Source of the DNA: Streptomyces sp. SKN60
GTDB lineage: Bacteria; Actinomycetota; Actinomycetes; Streptomycetales; Streptomycetaceae
DNA: 64,000 bases
Direction of reading: 5' to 3'
Assembly: GCF_026236535.1 (NCBI RefSeq)
Contig: NZ_JAHTMW010000015.1
Location: forward strand, 111,217 to 175,216
This document shows positions 42,243 to 53,465 of this stretch, piece after piece; positions within the stretch are counted from its first letter, which is position 1, and every line of letters begins with the position of its first letter. Under the pieces are notes generated by a model, which saw only the letters and a list, made by a program, of their open reading frames with translations, did no database searches and was not told the DNA's origin. The position numbers and the translations under genes are program-made.

Positions 42243-42866
42243 TTACACCTGTTGAGACGGGTGCTCGATCCGGGCGGTCAGCGCGCCCGGATCGACCCCT
42301 GCCCGGCGCAGCACCTCGGCGGCCCGGCTGTCCCGGTCGACGGCGAGCGCGGCGAGCAGATCGAGGCCGCGCACCCGGCTGTCGCCGCGGAGGGCACCGC
42401 GGTGGGCGGCGCGGTCGAAGGCGCCGGCGAGGGCGGCGGCGGCCGCGGGCGACCAGCCGGCGGCGCCGGTCTCGGCCCCGCGCAGGACGGGCAGGGTGGC
42501 GCCGGTGTCCTCGACGGAGCGCTGCCAGCGCAGCCCGTAGCCGATGGAGCGCTGGACGAGGTAGCCGAGGACGCGGGCGCGCCGGTCGGCGTCACCGAGC
42601 GCGGCGGCCGCCTCGGGGTCGGCCTCGACGAGGGAGTGCAGAAGGTGGGCGGTGTCGATCTGCCGGTCGCCGTCCCGCAGGGCCCGCCGCCGGGCGCCGT
42701 CGAGGGCGCGCATGAGCTGTGCGGTCAGCCGGTCGGCGAGGTCGGCCCGGCGCTCGGCGGGCAGCAGCCGGGGCACCAGGGGCGCGGGCGGGCGCCCGGT
42801 GAGCCGGCCGGGCGCGCGGTCGGGACGGCGGTCGGGCGACGGGACCGGAGGGACGGGAGCGTGCAC
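42243..42866 (-). CDS. Clp N-domain (Clp-R repeat) protein
   Basis: A 207-residue protein lacking any AAA+ module. After a Pro/Arg-rich N-terminus it has the two-repeat Clp N fold: DRQIDTAHLLHSLVEADPEAAAALG and VRGLDLLAALAVDRDSRAAEVLRRAGVDPGAL. Such standalone Clp-R proteins may act as adaptors or decoys for ClpC substrates. GTG start. Its target is unknown. Confidence 0.83.
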   Translation of the reverse strand: MHAPVPPVPSPDRRPDRAPGRLTGRPPAPLVPRLLPAERRADLADRLTAQLMRALDGARRRALRDGDRQIDTAHLLHSLVEADPEAAAALGDADRRARVLGYLVQRSIGYGLRWQRSVEDTGATLPVLRGAETGAAGWSPAAAAALAGAFDRAAHRGALRGDSRVRGLDLLAALAVDRDSRAAEVLRRAGVDPGALTARIEHPSQQV

Positions 42867-43063
42867 CCTTCCACCTCATCAGCCCCGGAGCGCGCGGTCA
42901 TCCTCGGCGAGGAGCATGTGCGCATCCCACCGGGGTCGGGTACGGGCGGTCGATTCCTCCTCCTTGCGGATGAGATCGCGCGAGTTCGCCTCCCGGGGCG
43001 CGCGCCGCCTTGCCCCGCGCCCTCCGCGCAACCACACGGCCGCCCTTCACCGTCCTTTCAGAC

Positions 43064-43285
43064 ATGTTCTGGATGGTGGCCCTGCTCGCGCAAGACGGGC
43101 GGCAGTACGTCTACCGCGTGTACGCGCCGCGGAAGGCGCTGCCGGCCGACCTCTTCTGGGCCGCGTTCCACTGTCACGACGAGGGCGGCGGCCCGCGCGC
43201 CTCGGACTGGTTCGACTCCGCGCAGATCTGGTGGTTCGACGGCGTCGACGGCGAGCCCGCAGAACTGACGGTTCATCAGTATTGA
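43064..43285 (+). CDS. Small conserved hypothetical protein
   Basis: A 73-residue protein rich in Trp, Phe and Tyr: MFWMVALLAQDGRQYVYRVY and DWFDSAQIWWFDGVDGEP. It looks like a compact beta-rich domain, with no signal peptide. The open frame extends 18 codons further upstream, but the ATG at 43064 gives a natural protein. I know of no function. Confidence 0.6.
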   Translation: MFWMVALLAQDGRQYVYRVYAPRKALPADLFWAAFHCHDEGGGPRASDWFDSAQIWWFDGVDGEPAELTVHQY

Positions 43286-43310
43286 ATGTTCACGCCCCTG
43301 CGGCTACGTT
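43282..43310 (+). promoter_or_regulatory. Promoter of the SRPBCC gene
   Basis: TTGAAT (43282-43287), 17 bp, TACGTT (43305-43310); a good sigma-70-type match 44 nt before the SRPBCC start. It overlaps the stop codon of the preceding small gene. Confidence 0.6.
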
Positions 43311-43354
43311 CCGCGACACCGATAGTCGACTGGTACGCGTGAAGGGGTGGTCCC

Positions 43355-43783
43355 ATGGCCGAAGTCAGCGCGGAGGCACGCATCGAGGCACCGGCCGAGA
43401 AGGTGTGGGCGCGGCTCACCGACTTCGGTTCGTACGGGGAGTGGAACGCCACCCACACCGACTTCCCGAACGGCGGCCCGGCCGCCCTGGAGGCGGGCGC
43501 GACCTTCGCGGAGAACATGAAGCTGATGGGCTTCCCCGCCGAGGTGACCTGGACGGTGGAGGAGCTGGAGACCGCCCGGGTGTTCGCGATCCGCGGCAAG
43601 GGCCCGATGGGCGTCGTCGTCGGCACCCGCTACTCCCTCACCGCCGACGGCGAGGCCACCACGGTACGGATCGACGGGGAGTTCACGGGTGCGGCCGTCT
43701 CCCTGATGGCCGGCAAGCTCAGGGACTCGGCGACGGCCGCGCTGACCGAGTCGCTGCGCAAGCTGGCCGGCCTGGTCGGCTGA
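43355..43783 (+). CDS. SRPBCC / polyketide cyclase-like protein
   Basis: A 142-residue START-like protein: AEVSAEARIEAPAEKVWARLTDFGSYGEWNATH, a typical opening, GTRYSLTADGEATTVRIDGEF strands, and a long C-terminal helix LRDSATAALTESLRKLAGLV that lines the hydrophobic pocket. It binds an unknown small hydrophobic ligand. It has its own promoter and a strong terminator, with AAGGGG before the ATG. Confidence 0.88.
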   Translation: MAEVSAEARIEAPAEKVWARLTDFGSYGEWNATHTDFPNGGPAALEAGATFAENMKLMGFPAEVTWTVEELETARVFAIRGKGPMGVVVGTRYSLTADGEATTVRIDGEFTGAAVSLMAGKLRDSATAALTESLRKLAGLVG

Positions 43784-43808
43784 CCGACCGGCTGACCCGT
43801 TCCGTACG

Positions 43809-43850
43809 CGAGGGGGCCCCGCGGCATGCGCATGCCGTGGGGCCCCCTCG
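43809..43850. terminator. 20-bp bidirectional hairpin terminator
   Basis: A nearly perfect 20-bp stem (43809-43828 with 43831-43850, one G-U pair) lies between the convergent SRPBCC and PadR genes. It can serve either strand. Confidence 0.88.
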
Positions 43851-43864
43851 TGACCGTCAGCCGC

Positions 43865-44506
43865 TCAGTGCTCGTCGGCCAGGATCAGGTACAGCTTCTT
43901 GCGGGCCTCGTTGATGACCTCCACGGCCTTCTGCCGCTGCTCGGCGTCACCGGTCTTCCAGACCTGCCCGAAGGCCTCCATCAGACCGAAGCCGGCCTGC
44001 CGGATCTCGTTCAGGGCCTCCCAGTCGACACCGCGCCCGGCCTCCTCCCACGGGGCGTCCGGCCCCGCCTCGGCCTCCGTGCGCCCGGCGTCGGTGAGCG
44101 TGAACAGCTTCTTGCCGCCCTCGCTCTCGCTGGTGATCAGCCCCTCGTCCTCCAGCATCTGGAGGGTCGGGTAGACCGAGCCCGGGCTGGGCTTCCAGGT
44201 CCCGCCACTGCGCTCGACGATCTCCTGGATCATCTCGTAGCCGTGCATCGGGCGGTCCGTGAGGAGGGCCAGGATCGAGGCGCGCACATCGCCGCGCCGC
44301 GCCCGCCCACGCCCCCCTCCGGGACCGCGACCGCGCCCACCCCAGGGCCCACCGCCCCACGGGCCGCCGCCCCAGCCGGGCCCGAACTGCCCGAAGGCCG
44401 CTCGCCGCCCCTCGAAGTCACCACGAGGTCCGGGGCCGCAGTGCCCGCGTCCGGCACCGGGGCCGTTCCCGCTTCCGTGTCCGAATTCATGTCCGTAGGT
44501 ACGCAT
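43865..44506 (-). CDS. PadR family transcriptional regulator with Gly-rich N-terminus
   Basis: A 213-residue regulator. Residues 1-70 form a Gly/Pro/Arg/Trp-rich low-complexity arm (GPGWGGGPWGGGPWGGRGRGP). The PadR winged helix follows (DVRASILALLTDRPMHGYEMIQEIVE...PGSVYPTLQMLEDEGLI) with a C-terminal dimerisation helix. AAGGAG precedes the ATG at 44506; an upstream in-frame codon was rejected. It is divergent from phzF-like, with a perfect CGATATATCG palindrome between them. Confidence 0.9.
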   Translation of the reverse strand: MRTYGHEFGHGSGNGPGAGRGHCGPGPRGDFEGRRAAFGQFGPGWGGGPWGGGPWGGRGRGPGGGRGRARRGDVRASILALLTDRPMHGYEMIQEIVERSGGTWKPSPGSVYPTLQMLEDEGLITSESEGGKKLFTLTDAGRTEAEAGPDAPWEEAGRGVDWEALNEIRQAGFGLMEAFGQVWKTGDAEQRQKAVEVINEARKKLYLILADEH

Positions 44507-44523
44507 CGCAACGCTCCTTCCGT

Positions 44524-44577
44524 CGAGATTCATCGAGATTCATCGCTGAACTGTCGCGATGCCTCAACGATATATCG
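44524..44577. promoter_or_regulatory. Candidate PadR operator region
   Basis: CGAGATTCAT is repeated directly at 44524-44533 and 44534-44543, and a perfect palindrome CGATATATCG lies at 44568-44577. This AT-rich cluster lies between the PadR and PhzF-like genes and fits autoregulation. Confidence 0.6.
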
Positions 44578-44677
44578 GAACTGTTCGCCGAGCAAGCACC
44601 GAACAGCACACCGATCGGTCCAGTGGTCCGCGATTGGCCTTGGCCTGGGGTTTTGCGCGTCCGGTACGTTCCGGGTC

Positions 44678-45487
44678 ATGCGGATTCGAATCGTCGACGC
44701 CTTCACCGACCGCCCCTTCTCCGGCAACCCGGCCGGCGTCCTGCTCCTGGACGCCTTCCCGGAGGACGCCTGGCTCCAGAAGGTGGCCGCCGAGGTCAAC
44801 CTCTCGGAGACCGCCTTCGCCCACCCCCTGCCGCCGGGCGGCGACGCGGACTGGGCGCTGCGCTGGTTCACCCCCACCACCGAGGTCGACATGTGCGGCC
44901 ACGCCACCCTCGCCACCGCCCACGTCCTGCACAGCACCGGCACCGCCACCGGCACCGTCCGCTTCGCCGCCCGCTGCGGCCTGCTGATCACCACCGCCGG
45001 GGCCGACGGCACGATCACCATGGACTTCCCGACCTCGTCCCTCACCCCGGTCGCCGCGCCCGAGGGCCTGGCGAAGGCGCTGGGCGCGGAGCCGGTCGCC
45101 GTGCACGACACCGCCGCGCACATCGGCGACCTGGTCGTTGAGCTGGCCGACGAGGCGACCGTGCGCCGGCTGACCCCGGACTTCGCACTGCTCAGCACCC
45201 TGTCCGACCGCGGGATCATCGCGACGGCCGCCGCGGAGGACCCGGAGGGTCCGTACCAGTTCGTCTCGCGCGGCTTCTTCCCGGCCGTCGGCATCGACGA
45301 GGACCCGGTCACCGGCAGCGCCCACACCGCGCTCGCCCCGTACTGGTCGGCCCGCTTCGGCCGCGCCGAGCTCACCGGCTTCCAGGGCGGCGCGCGCACC
45401 GGCCTCGTCCGCACCCGGCTGCGCGGCGAGCGCACCCTGCTGACCGGCCACGCGGTGACCGTGATCGACGGCGAGCTGCACGCCTGA
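44678..45487 (+). CDS. PhzF family isomerase-like protein
   Basis: A 269-residue PhzF/diaminopimelate-epimerase-fold protein: DAFTDRPFSGNPAGV at the N-terminus, catalytic Glu44 in VNLSETAF, CGHATLATAHVL, and GIDEDPVTGSAHTALAPYW. PhzF isomerises a dihydroanthranilate in phenazine biosynthesis, but most homologues act elsewhere and no phenazine genes are present. TACGTT ends 7 nt before the ATG (leaderless). Confidence 0.9.
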   Translation: MRIRIVDAFTDRPFSGNPAGVLLLDAFPEDAWLQKVAAEVNLSETAFAHPLPPGGDADWALRWFTPTTEVDMCGHATLATAHVLHSTGTATGTVRFAARCGLLITTAGADGTITMDFPTSSLTPVAAPEGLAKALGAEPVAVHDTAAHIGDLVVELADEATVRRLTPDFALLSTLSDRGIIATAAAEDPEGPYQFVSRGFFPAVGIDEDPVTGSAHTALAPYWSARFGRAELTGFQGGARTGLVRTRLRGERTLLTGHAVTVIDGELHA

Positions 45488-45512
45488 GAACCCCGGGGAC
45501 CCCGAGACGCGG

Positions 45513-45544
45513 AAGGGGCGTGCGGCCGATGCCGTACGCCCCTT
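45513..45544. terminator. Bidirectional hairpin terminator
   Basis: A 14-bp stem (45513-45526 with 45531-45544, one G-U pair) with a CGAT loop sits between the convergent PhzF-like and CPBP genes. Confidence 0.8.
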
Positions 45545-45560
45545 CTTCCGCCGAAGTCGC

Positions 45561-46370
45561 TCACACCGTGGGCAGCCAGCCCACCTTCCCGGCGAGCAGC
45601 CCGTAGCCGACGAAGGCCACGATGTCGAGCAGCGAGTGCGCCACCACCAGCGGCCCGACCCGCCCCCAGCGCCGGTACAGCCAGACGAAGACCACACCCA
45701 TCACCATGTTGCCGAGGAAGCCGCCGATGCCCTGGTAGAGGTGGTACGAGCCGCGCAGCACCGAGCTGGCCGCCATCGAGGCCTTCGGGGACCAGCCCAA
45801 CTGGTCGAGCCGGCGCAGCAGATAGCCGACGACGATCACCTCCTCCACGACGGAGTTCTGGATCGCCGAGAGGATGAGCACCGGGTACTTCCACCACACG
45901 TCGGGCAGCGACTCGGGCACCACGGTGAGGTTGAAGCCGGAGGCCCGGGCGGCCAGGTAGAAGGCCAGTCCCGCGCTGCCGATGCCGGCCGCGACGAGCG
46001 CGCCGCGCCCCAGGTCCGGCCAGGGCCGGGTGCGGTCGAAGCCGATCGCCCGCAGCCCGCGCACCCCGGCGCCCTCGCGCAGCAGCAGATGCGCGACCAG
46101 GGCGACCGGTACGAGCGCGGTGGCGATGCCGAAGAGCTGCCAGGCCAGATCGAGCCAGGGCCGCCCCGGCGCGTACGAGCCGTTGAGCGTGGCGGCCTGC
46201 TCCTTGAGGGCGCCCGGCTTGGTCAGCGAGCCGATGAAGCTGATCAGCGCGGAGACGCCGCTCGCGCCGAGCGAGAGCGCGAGCACGAGCAGCGTCTCGG
46301 AGCGCAGGATCCGGCGCGAGGGGCCGCCGGGAGGCAGGGAAGCGTCCACCACATGTTGCTCCGACACCAC
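45561..46370 (-). CDS. CPBP (CAAX protease-like) family membrane protein
   Basis: A 269-residue polytopic protein of the CPBP/ABI family. Glu176-Glu177 (SVVEEVIVVGYLLRRL), His210 (RGSYHLYQG) and His245 (VVAHSLLD) supply the expected metal ligands. The usual EExxxR arginine is absent (Val181 follows EEVIV), so the motif is variant. Members cleave prenylated or other membrane peptides, often in bacteriocin self-protection. It may be active or degenerate. Confidence 0.87.
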   Translation of the reverse strand: MVSEQHVVDASLPPGGPSRRILRSETLLVLALSLGASGVSALISFIGSLTKPGALKEQAATLNGSYAPGRPWLDLAWQLFGIATALVPVALVAHLLLREGAGVRGLRAIGFDRTRPWPDLGRGALVAAGIGSAGLAFYLAARASGFNLTVVPESLPDVWWKYPVLILSAIQNSVVEEVIVVGYLLRRLDQLGWSPKASMAASSVLRGSYHLYQGIGGFLGNMVMGVVFVWLYRRWGRVGPLVVAHSLLDIVAFVGYGLLAGKVGWLPTV

Positions 46371-46518
46371 ACCTGTCTCCCATTCCCCACGGCCGTACGG
46401 GTACGGGAAACCCTACCTACGCTCCGGAGCCGCCCGGCGGGACCTGCACGACCCGGACCTGCCCGGCCAGGGCCTGCTGGCCGGCAAGGACCTGGCCGGA
46501 CCTACGCGGCCGGGGGAC

Positions 46519-48057
46519 CTACGCCGCCGGATCCACGGCCCGGTCCCCTTCCCTGCCGACGGTCACGCCGACCGGCCAGCTGTGCACCGGCTCCCCGGTG
46601 AGCATCAGCTCGCGGTAGCGGCGGGTGGTGGCCGCGAGCGCCGCCGCCCGGTCCAGGCCCGACTCCAGGGCCCGGTGGAAGGTGTCGGCCTGCCAGGAGG
46701 CGCCGTTCACCTTCCGCCGGCAGCGCTGCTCGATCACCCCGAGGTAGAAGTCCCGGTCGCGCGGCTCGATGTGCCAGGCGTCGAGCCCGGCCGCGGCCAG
46801 CGGCAGCAGCTCGTCGAGCACGAGGCGGGTGGCGGGCACGGTCGCCACCGCGCCGGAGCGGCCCGGCCGCGGCCAGCGCAGCTCGGCCTCGATGCCGTAC
46901 CGGCAGGCGGTGTCGAAGTTGTGGGCGGCGTCCGCGAAGTCGAGCCGCCGCCAGATCGGCCGGGACTCCTCGGCGAGCGTGCGCACGAGCCCGTAGTAGA
47001 AGGCGGCGTTGGCGACGACGTCGGTGACGGTCGGTCCGGCCGGCAGCACCCGGTTCTCCACCCGCAGGTGCGGGACGCCGTCGACCCAGCCGTACACCGG
47101 CCGGTTCCAGCGGTAGACGGTGCCGTTGTGCAGCACCAGCTCCTGCAGCTTCGGCACCCCGCCCGCGTCCAGGACGCGCAGCGGGTCCTCCTCCTCGCAG
47201 ATCGGCAGCAGCGCCGGGAAGTAGCGCAGGTTCTCCTCGAAGAGGTCGTACACCGAGTCGATCCAGCGTTCGCCGAACCAGGTGCGCGGGCGCACCCCCT
47301 GCGCCTGGAGTTCCGGCGGCCGGGTGTCGGTGGCCTGGGTGAAGAGCGGCGGCCGGGACTCCCGCCACAGCTCGTGGCCGAAGAGGAAGGGCGCGTTGGC
47401 GCCCACGGCTGTCTGGACGGCGGAGACGGCCTGCGCCGCGTTCCACACGGCGGCGAAGCGCGGCGGGGTGACCTGGAGGTGCAGCTGCACCGAGGTGCAG
47501 GCGGCCTCGGGCACGATCGAGGCCGAGGTGCAGAGCAGCCGCTCCACGCCGTGGATGTCGAGGGTGAAGTCCTCGCCGCGGGCGGCCAGGATCTGGTCGT
47601 TGAGCAGCGTGTAGCGGTCGGCGGCGGAGAGGTTGTCGAAGACCGCGTCGTCCTGGGTGAGGGTCGGCAGTATTCCGATCATCACGACTCCGGCGCCGAG
47701 CTCGGCGGCCTTGCGGTCGGCATATCCGAGGCCGGTGCGGAGTTCCTCGGCGAGCCGGTCGAATACATGCCCGTCGAGCCGGTGCGGGGCGATGTTGACT
47801 TCCAGGTTGAACATTCCGAGTTCGGTCTGGAAATCGGGGCTCGCGATGCGGTCGAGCACCGGTGCGTTGAGCATCCGTGGCAGCCCGTCCGGGCCCGCGA
47901 GATTGAGTTCGATCTCCAGGCCCATGAGATTGCGGGGCCGGTCGAACCGCTTCTCCGCGAGCAGCCGCGCGAGTGCCGCGAGGCATTGCTGGAGCTTTCT
48001 GCGGTAGCGCTGCCGGTCGGACGGGCCGAACCCGTCGGCCACGACCTTCTCCCCCAT
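46519..48057 (-). CDS. Glutamate-cysteine ligase family 2 (GCS2) protein
   Basis: A 512-residue GCS2-type ligase: GLEIELNLA near residue 46 (metal/glutamate binding), CTSVQLHLQV, RVENRVLPAGPTVTDVVANAAFYYGL and a long C-terminal helical part. The family joins Glu to Cys or another amine with ATP. Streptomyces makes mycothiol rather than glutathione, and no ergothioneine genes are adjacent, so the substrate is uncertain. GGGAGGGA precedes the ATG at 48057; longer upstream frames have no support. Confidence 0.87.
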   Translation of the reverse strand: MGEKVVADGFGPSDRQRYRRKLQQCLAALARLLAEKRFDRPRNLMGLEIELNLAGPDGLPRMLNAPVLDRIASPDFQTELGMFNLEVNIAPHRLDGHVFDRLAEELRTGLGYADRKAAELGAGVVMIGILPTLTQDDAVFDNLSAADRYTLLNDQILAARGEDFTLDIHGVERLLCTSASIVPEAACTSVQLHLQVTPPRFAAVWNAAQAVSAVQTAVGANAPFLFGHELWRESRPPLFTQATDTRPPELQAQGVRPRTWFGERWIDSVYDLFEENLRYFPALLPICEEEDPLRVLDAGGVPKLQELVLHNGTVYRWNRPVYGWVDGVPHLRVENRVLPAGPTVTDVVANAAFYYGLVRTLAEESRPIWRRLDFADAAHNFDTACRYGIEAELRWPRPGRSGAVATVPATRLVLDELLPLAAAGLDAWHIEPRDRDFYLGVIEQRCRRKVNGASWQADTFHRALESGLDRAAALAATTRRYRELMLTGEPVHSWPVGVTVGREGDRAVDPAA

Positions 48058-48555
48058 CGAAGCGTCCCTCCCGAGTGGGCGGCCGCCGCGACGGCCGCGA
48101 GCGTCACGGACGATGATGCCCCGTCGGCTGATCGACAACGCCTGCGGGAGCGAGGTCGCGGCGGATAGGCTGGAACGGCTTTGTCCGGCGGTGGATCCCG
48201 GGGGCGGAGTGCGATGGACATATACCAATGTCATATTGTCCGCGCCGCACCGGCGCAGCGGGGGTCGGGATTCGGCCGACCCCACCGGACGGAGAAAGTG
48301 CAGGCAGGCGATCCGTCGGAGCCCGGCATTCCGAGCGATCGCCCTGGGAATAAGTCCGGATGACGCCTTGTCAGGAATATCGGCGGCGCCTAGCGGAAAC
48401 ACTGTGTGAACACGTGTCGTATAAACTTCGCGAACGAGGCAGAGTGTTGGCGCACGGCCATGCACCCATGGCCCCCCTCTCTGGCCCCGTCGCTGACAGC
48501 GCCGTCGTTACCTGCCCACGCTTCACCGTGTCTCCTGAGTGAGAGGCGACCCATC
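48058..48555. other. Long intergenic region with AT-rich tracts, no gene supported
   Basis: About 500 bp between divergent genes. It holds AT-rich patches (48210-48240 and 48350-48440), including a TATAAACT sequence near 48420, that could carry promoters. A 49-codon frame from 48214 and a 98-codon frame from 48113 lack the usual third-position GC bias and ribosome sites. Confidence 0.4.
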
Positions 48556-49167
48556 ATGCTCCGACCCTCCCCGGCCCCCGCGCCGGCCCTCCGCAGTGTC
48601 CTCGCCGCCCTCGGCTCGCCCTCGGCGGTCAGCGAGGCGCGCACACCGGCTCTGCGGGCCGCACAGGGACCGCTGAGCCCCGAACTGCCGCTGCCCGTCC
48701 ATGTGCTCGGCGTGGCCGCCGCCCCCGGCGTCGTCGGCGCGACCGGACCGCGGCCCCCGCGCACCCACCTGGCCGGCTGGCGCTTCCTGGTCCGGCACGG
48801 GGACCGGGCGATCGCCGCCGCCGACACGATGCTCACCCCGGACGGCTGGGCCTTCTCGCACTTCTTCGAGGGTCCGTACGTGGCGGCCACCGAGCGGGCC
48901 CTGATCCAGGCCGAGGCGCTGGTCACCCCGTACCAGCCGCGGCTGCTCTCGGTGCCGGAGCTGTACATGCTGACGCTGTGGCTGCACACCGACACCGACG
49001 CGGACGGCGCGAGCACCGCGCCCGGACCGGAGGACCTGCTGGTCCCGCTCGCACCGGCACCGCCCGGGATCGCCTCCCACCGCCCCTACCGGGTGGCGGA
49101 CCTGCTGCCGGTGATCGGCCTGCGCCTCGGGCCGCCGCCGCTGCTCGGCTCCGCGGCGGGCGCCTGA
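48556..49167 (+). CDS. Conserved hypothetical protein (Streptomyces type)
   Basis: A 203-residue protein with a Pro/Ala-rich N-terminus and a compact core: THLAGWRFLVRHGDRAIAAADTMLTPDGWAFSHFFEGPYVAATERALIQAEAL, then RLLSVPELYMLTLWLHTD. No signal peptide or membrane helix. The ATG at 48556 begins the conserved part; the upstream frame reaches AT-rich DNA. No function is known to me. Confidence 0.7.
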   Translation: MLRPSPAPAPALRSVLAALGSPSAVSEARTPALRAAQGPLSPELPLPVHVLGVAAAPGVVGATGPRPPRTHLAGWRFLVRHGDRAIAAADTMLTPDGWAFSHFFEGPYVAATERALIQAEALVTPYQPRLLSVPELYMLTLWLHTDTDADGASTAPGPEDLLVPLAPAPPGIASHRPYRVADLLPVIGLRLGPPPLLGSAAGA

Positions 49168-49471
49168 GCCCCGCCCCGTACACGCGCCCCGGGACCGTAC
49201 GGACCCCCGGGGCGCACTGCTGTCCGAGTGGGGGCACGTTCGGACTAGCCCACTGGGACCACCCCGAACCCCCCGAAGAGATGGTGCAGTTGACCCGAAC
49301 CGCCCCTGCGGGTGATGCGTCTTCCCGGGAGAGGACGAGCTGCCGCGAAATACCTGCGGAACGCCGTCCGTAGGGCAAGACTGGGGACCGGAACCGAACC
49401 GACCGACGGGGGCGGCGATGACCACGAAGAGCCGCAGGACATCCACCACGACGCAGCGAAAGAATCCATCC
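49168..49471. other. Intergenic region with a terminator hairpin
   Basis: The 304-bp gap holds a perfect 10-bp stem (49184-49193 with 49206-49215) terminating the upstream gene, and a GTCCGA/TCGGAC inverted repeat (49222-49245). No further gene is visible. Confidence 0.6.
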
Positions 49472-49678
49472 ATGTGCCAGCACCAGCCTGCCTGTCCCAA
49501 CGCCGACTCCGCGGACCGGGAGGCCGCCCGACTCGTGGCGCACCACCCCGAGCAGGGCTGGAGTCTGCTGTGCAACGGCGTCCTGCTGTTCGAGGACACC
49601 GGTGAGCTGCTGCCGGACGGGCAGATCATCGCCCCGCACCGCCCGCTGACGGCGGCCGGCGTGACGACGGCGGCCTGA
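49472..49678 (+). CDS. DUF5999 family small protein
   Basis: A 68-residue protein beginning MCQHQPACPNADSADREA and containing HHPEQGWSLLCNGVLLFEDTGELLPDG, the hallmark of DUF5999, small proteins conserved across Streptomyces. Cys2, His4, Cys8 and Cys31 could bind metal. The frame is open 18 codons further upstream, but the ATG at 49472 matches the family start. Function unknown. Confidence 0.85.
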   Translation: MCQHQPACPNADSADREAARLVAHHPEQGWSLLCNGVLLFEDTGELLPDGQIIAPHRPLTAAGVTTAA

Positions 49679-49731
49679 AGCAGTACCAGGGGCAGTACGA
49701 GGAACGGTACGAGGAAACGCGGAGCACATGC

Positions 49732-49775
49732 CGAGGGCCGGCCCCGGAGACGGAAAGTCTCCGAACCGGCCCTCG
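49732..49775. terminator. Two-tier hairpin terminator between DUF5999 and gcvP
   Basis: An outer 10-bp stem (49732-49741 with 49766-49775) encloses an inner 7-bp stem (49745-49751 with 49757-49763). It sits between convergent genes and serves both. Confidence 0.8.
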
Positions 49776-49783
49776 CGTCATGC

Positions 49784-52669
<2,886 letters not shown>

Positions 52670-52737
52670 GTACGGGGGCCTCCTGGTCGTCACGACCTGC
52701 GAGGGGCACCACGGCGCTGGTGCCCGGACGGCCTCCC

Positions 52738-52942
52738 CCTCTGTCATCTCAACCTGAGAGCTTCACCGGCCGTGCCTCGCGGCGGGCCGGCTTTCACCGT
52801 CGGTGAGGGCGGGAGACATGGAACGCCCGCCCTGCTTTCCAGAGTGACCTCGTCCGCGCGGTACGGGTGCCTGAGAGATTCCGGGGAGGATTTGCTCCTT
52901 CGGCGCCTCCGAAAGCTTTCTCCGGAGGACTCTCCCGCGCGG
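52738..52942 (-). promoter_or_regulatory. Tandem glycine riboswitch upstream of gcvP
   Basis: Reading the minus strand, the first aptamer starts GGGAGAGTCCTCCGGAG, includes CGCCGAAGGAGCAA and closes with AATCTCTCAGGCA. After a short linker the second runs through GACGGTGAAAGCCGG to GAAGCTCTCAGGTTGAG. These are the conserved glycine-aptamer cores in tandem. The element ends about 70 nt before the gcvP start, so glycine should switch on gcvP expression. Confidence 0.93.
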
Positions 52943-53061
52943 GGTTCGCAGCCACAGCCAGCCTACCAGCGCGGTTCCCGCTCCCATCGCTCAAGTGGCC
53001 GACATCCCAGATGTGCACTTTCGTAGTGCTTGTAGAGCAGTTGCGACCAGTTGGAGGGACC

Positions 53062-53436
53062 GTGCAGACCGACATCGATCCGCGCAGCCTGATCGGCCGC
53101 AAGGCGTTCGACCGGAACGGACACAAGATCGGCACCGTGGACGAGGTGTACCTGGACGACGCGACGGGGGTCCCCGAATGGGCCGCCGTCCGCACCGGCC
53201 TCTTCAGCCGGGACGCGTTCGTCCCCCTGGAGCCCAGCGAGCTCGCGGGCGACGGCCTCCACGTCCCCTACGAACGCGCGCTCATCAAGGACGCCCCGGA
53301 CTTCGGGGTCGGCCGCCATCTCTCCCCGGACCAGGAACTCCAGCTCTACCGCCACTACAGCCTCGCCCTCCCCCCTCCGCCCCAGGACCCCGGCCCCCGC
53401 GACTTCGGCCGCCTGGCGGGCCAGGAGGAGGCCTGA
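53062..53436 (+). CDS. PRC-barrel domain protein
   Basis: A 124-residue PRC-barrel protein: SLIGRKAFDRNGHKIGTVDEVYLDDATGVPEWAAVRTGLF and DGLHVPYERALIKDAPDFG, a textbook PRC repeat. GGAGGG lies 4 nt before the GTG chosen. PRC barrels serve RNA processing or photosynthesis regulation in other bacteria; here the role is unknown. It is divergent from gcvP and converges on dinB. Confidence 0.88.
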   Translation: MQTDIDPRSLIGRKAFDRNGHKIGTVDEVYLDDATGVPEWAAVRTGLFSRDAFVPLEPSELAGDGLHVPYERALIKDAPDFGVGRHLSPDQELQLYRHYSLALPPPPQDPGPRDFGRLAGQEEA

Positions 53437-53465
53437 CGGGGCGCTGACGGCCGACGCGAGGGCGG

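Noticed and set aside
44678..45487. Phenazine biosynthesis gene
   Set aside because: PhzF-like proteins are widespread outside phenazine clusters and no other phz genes occur here.
48113..48409. Small genes in the 48.1-48.4 kb gap
   Set aside because: Mixed third-position composition, no ribosome sites and no recognisable product.
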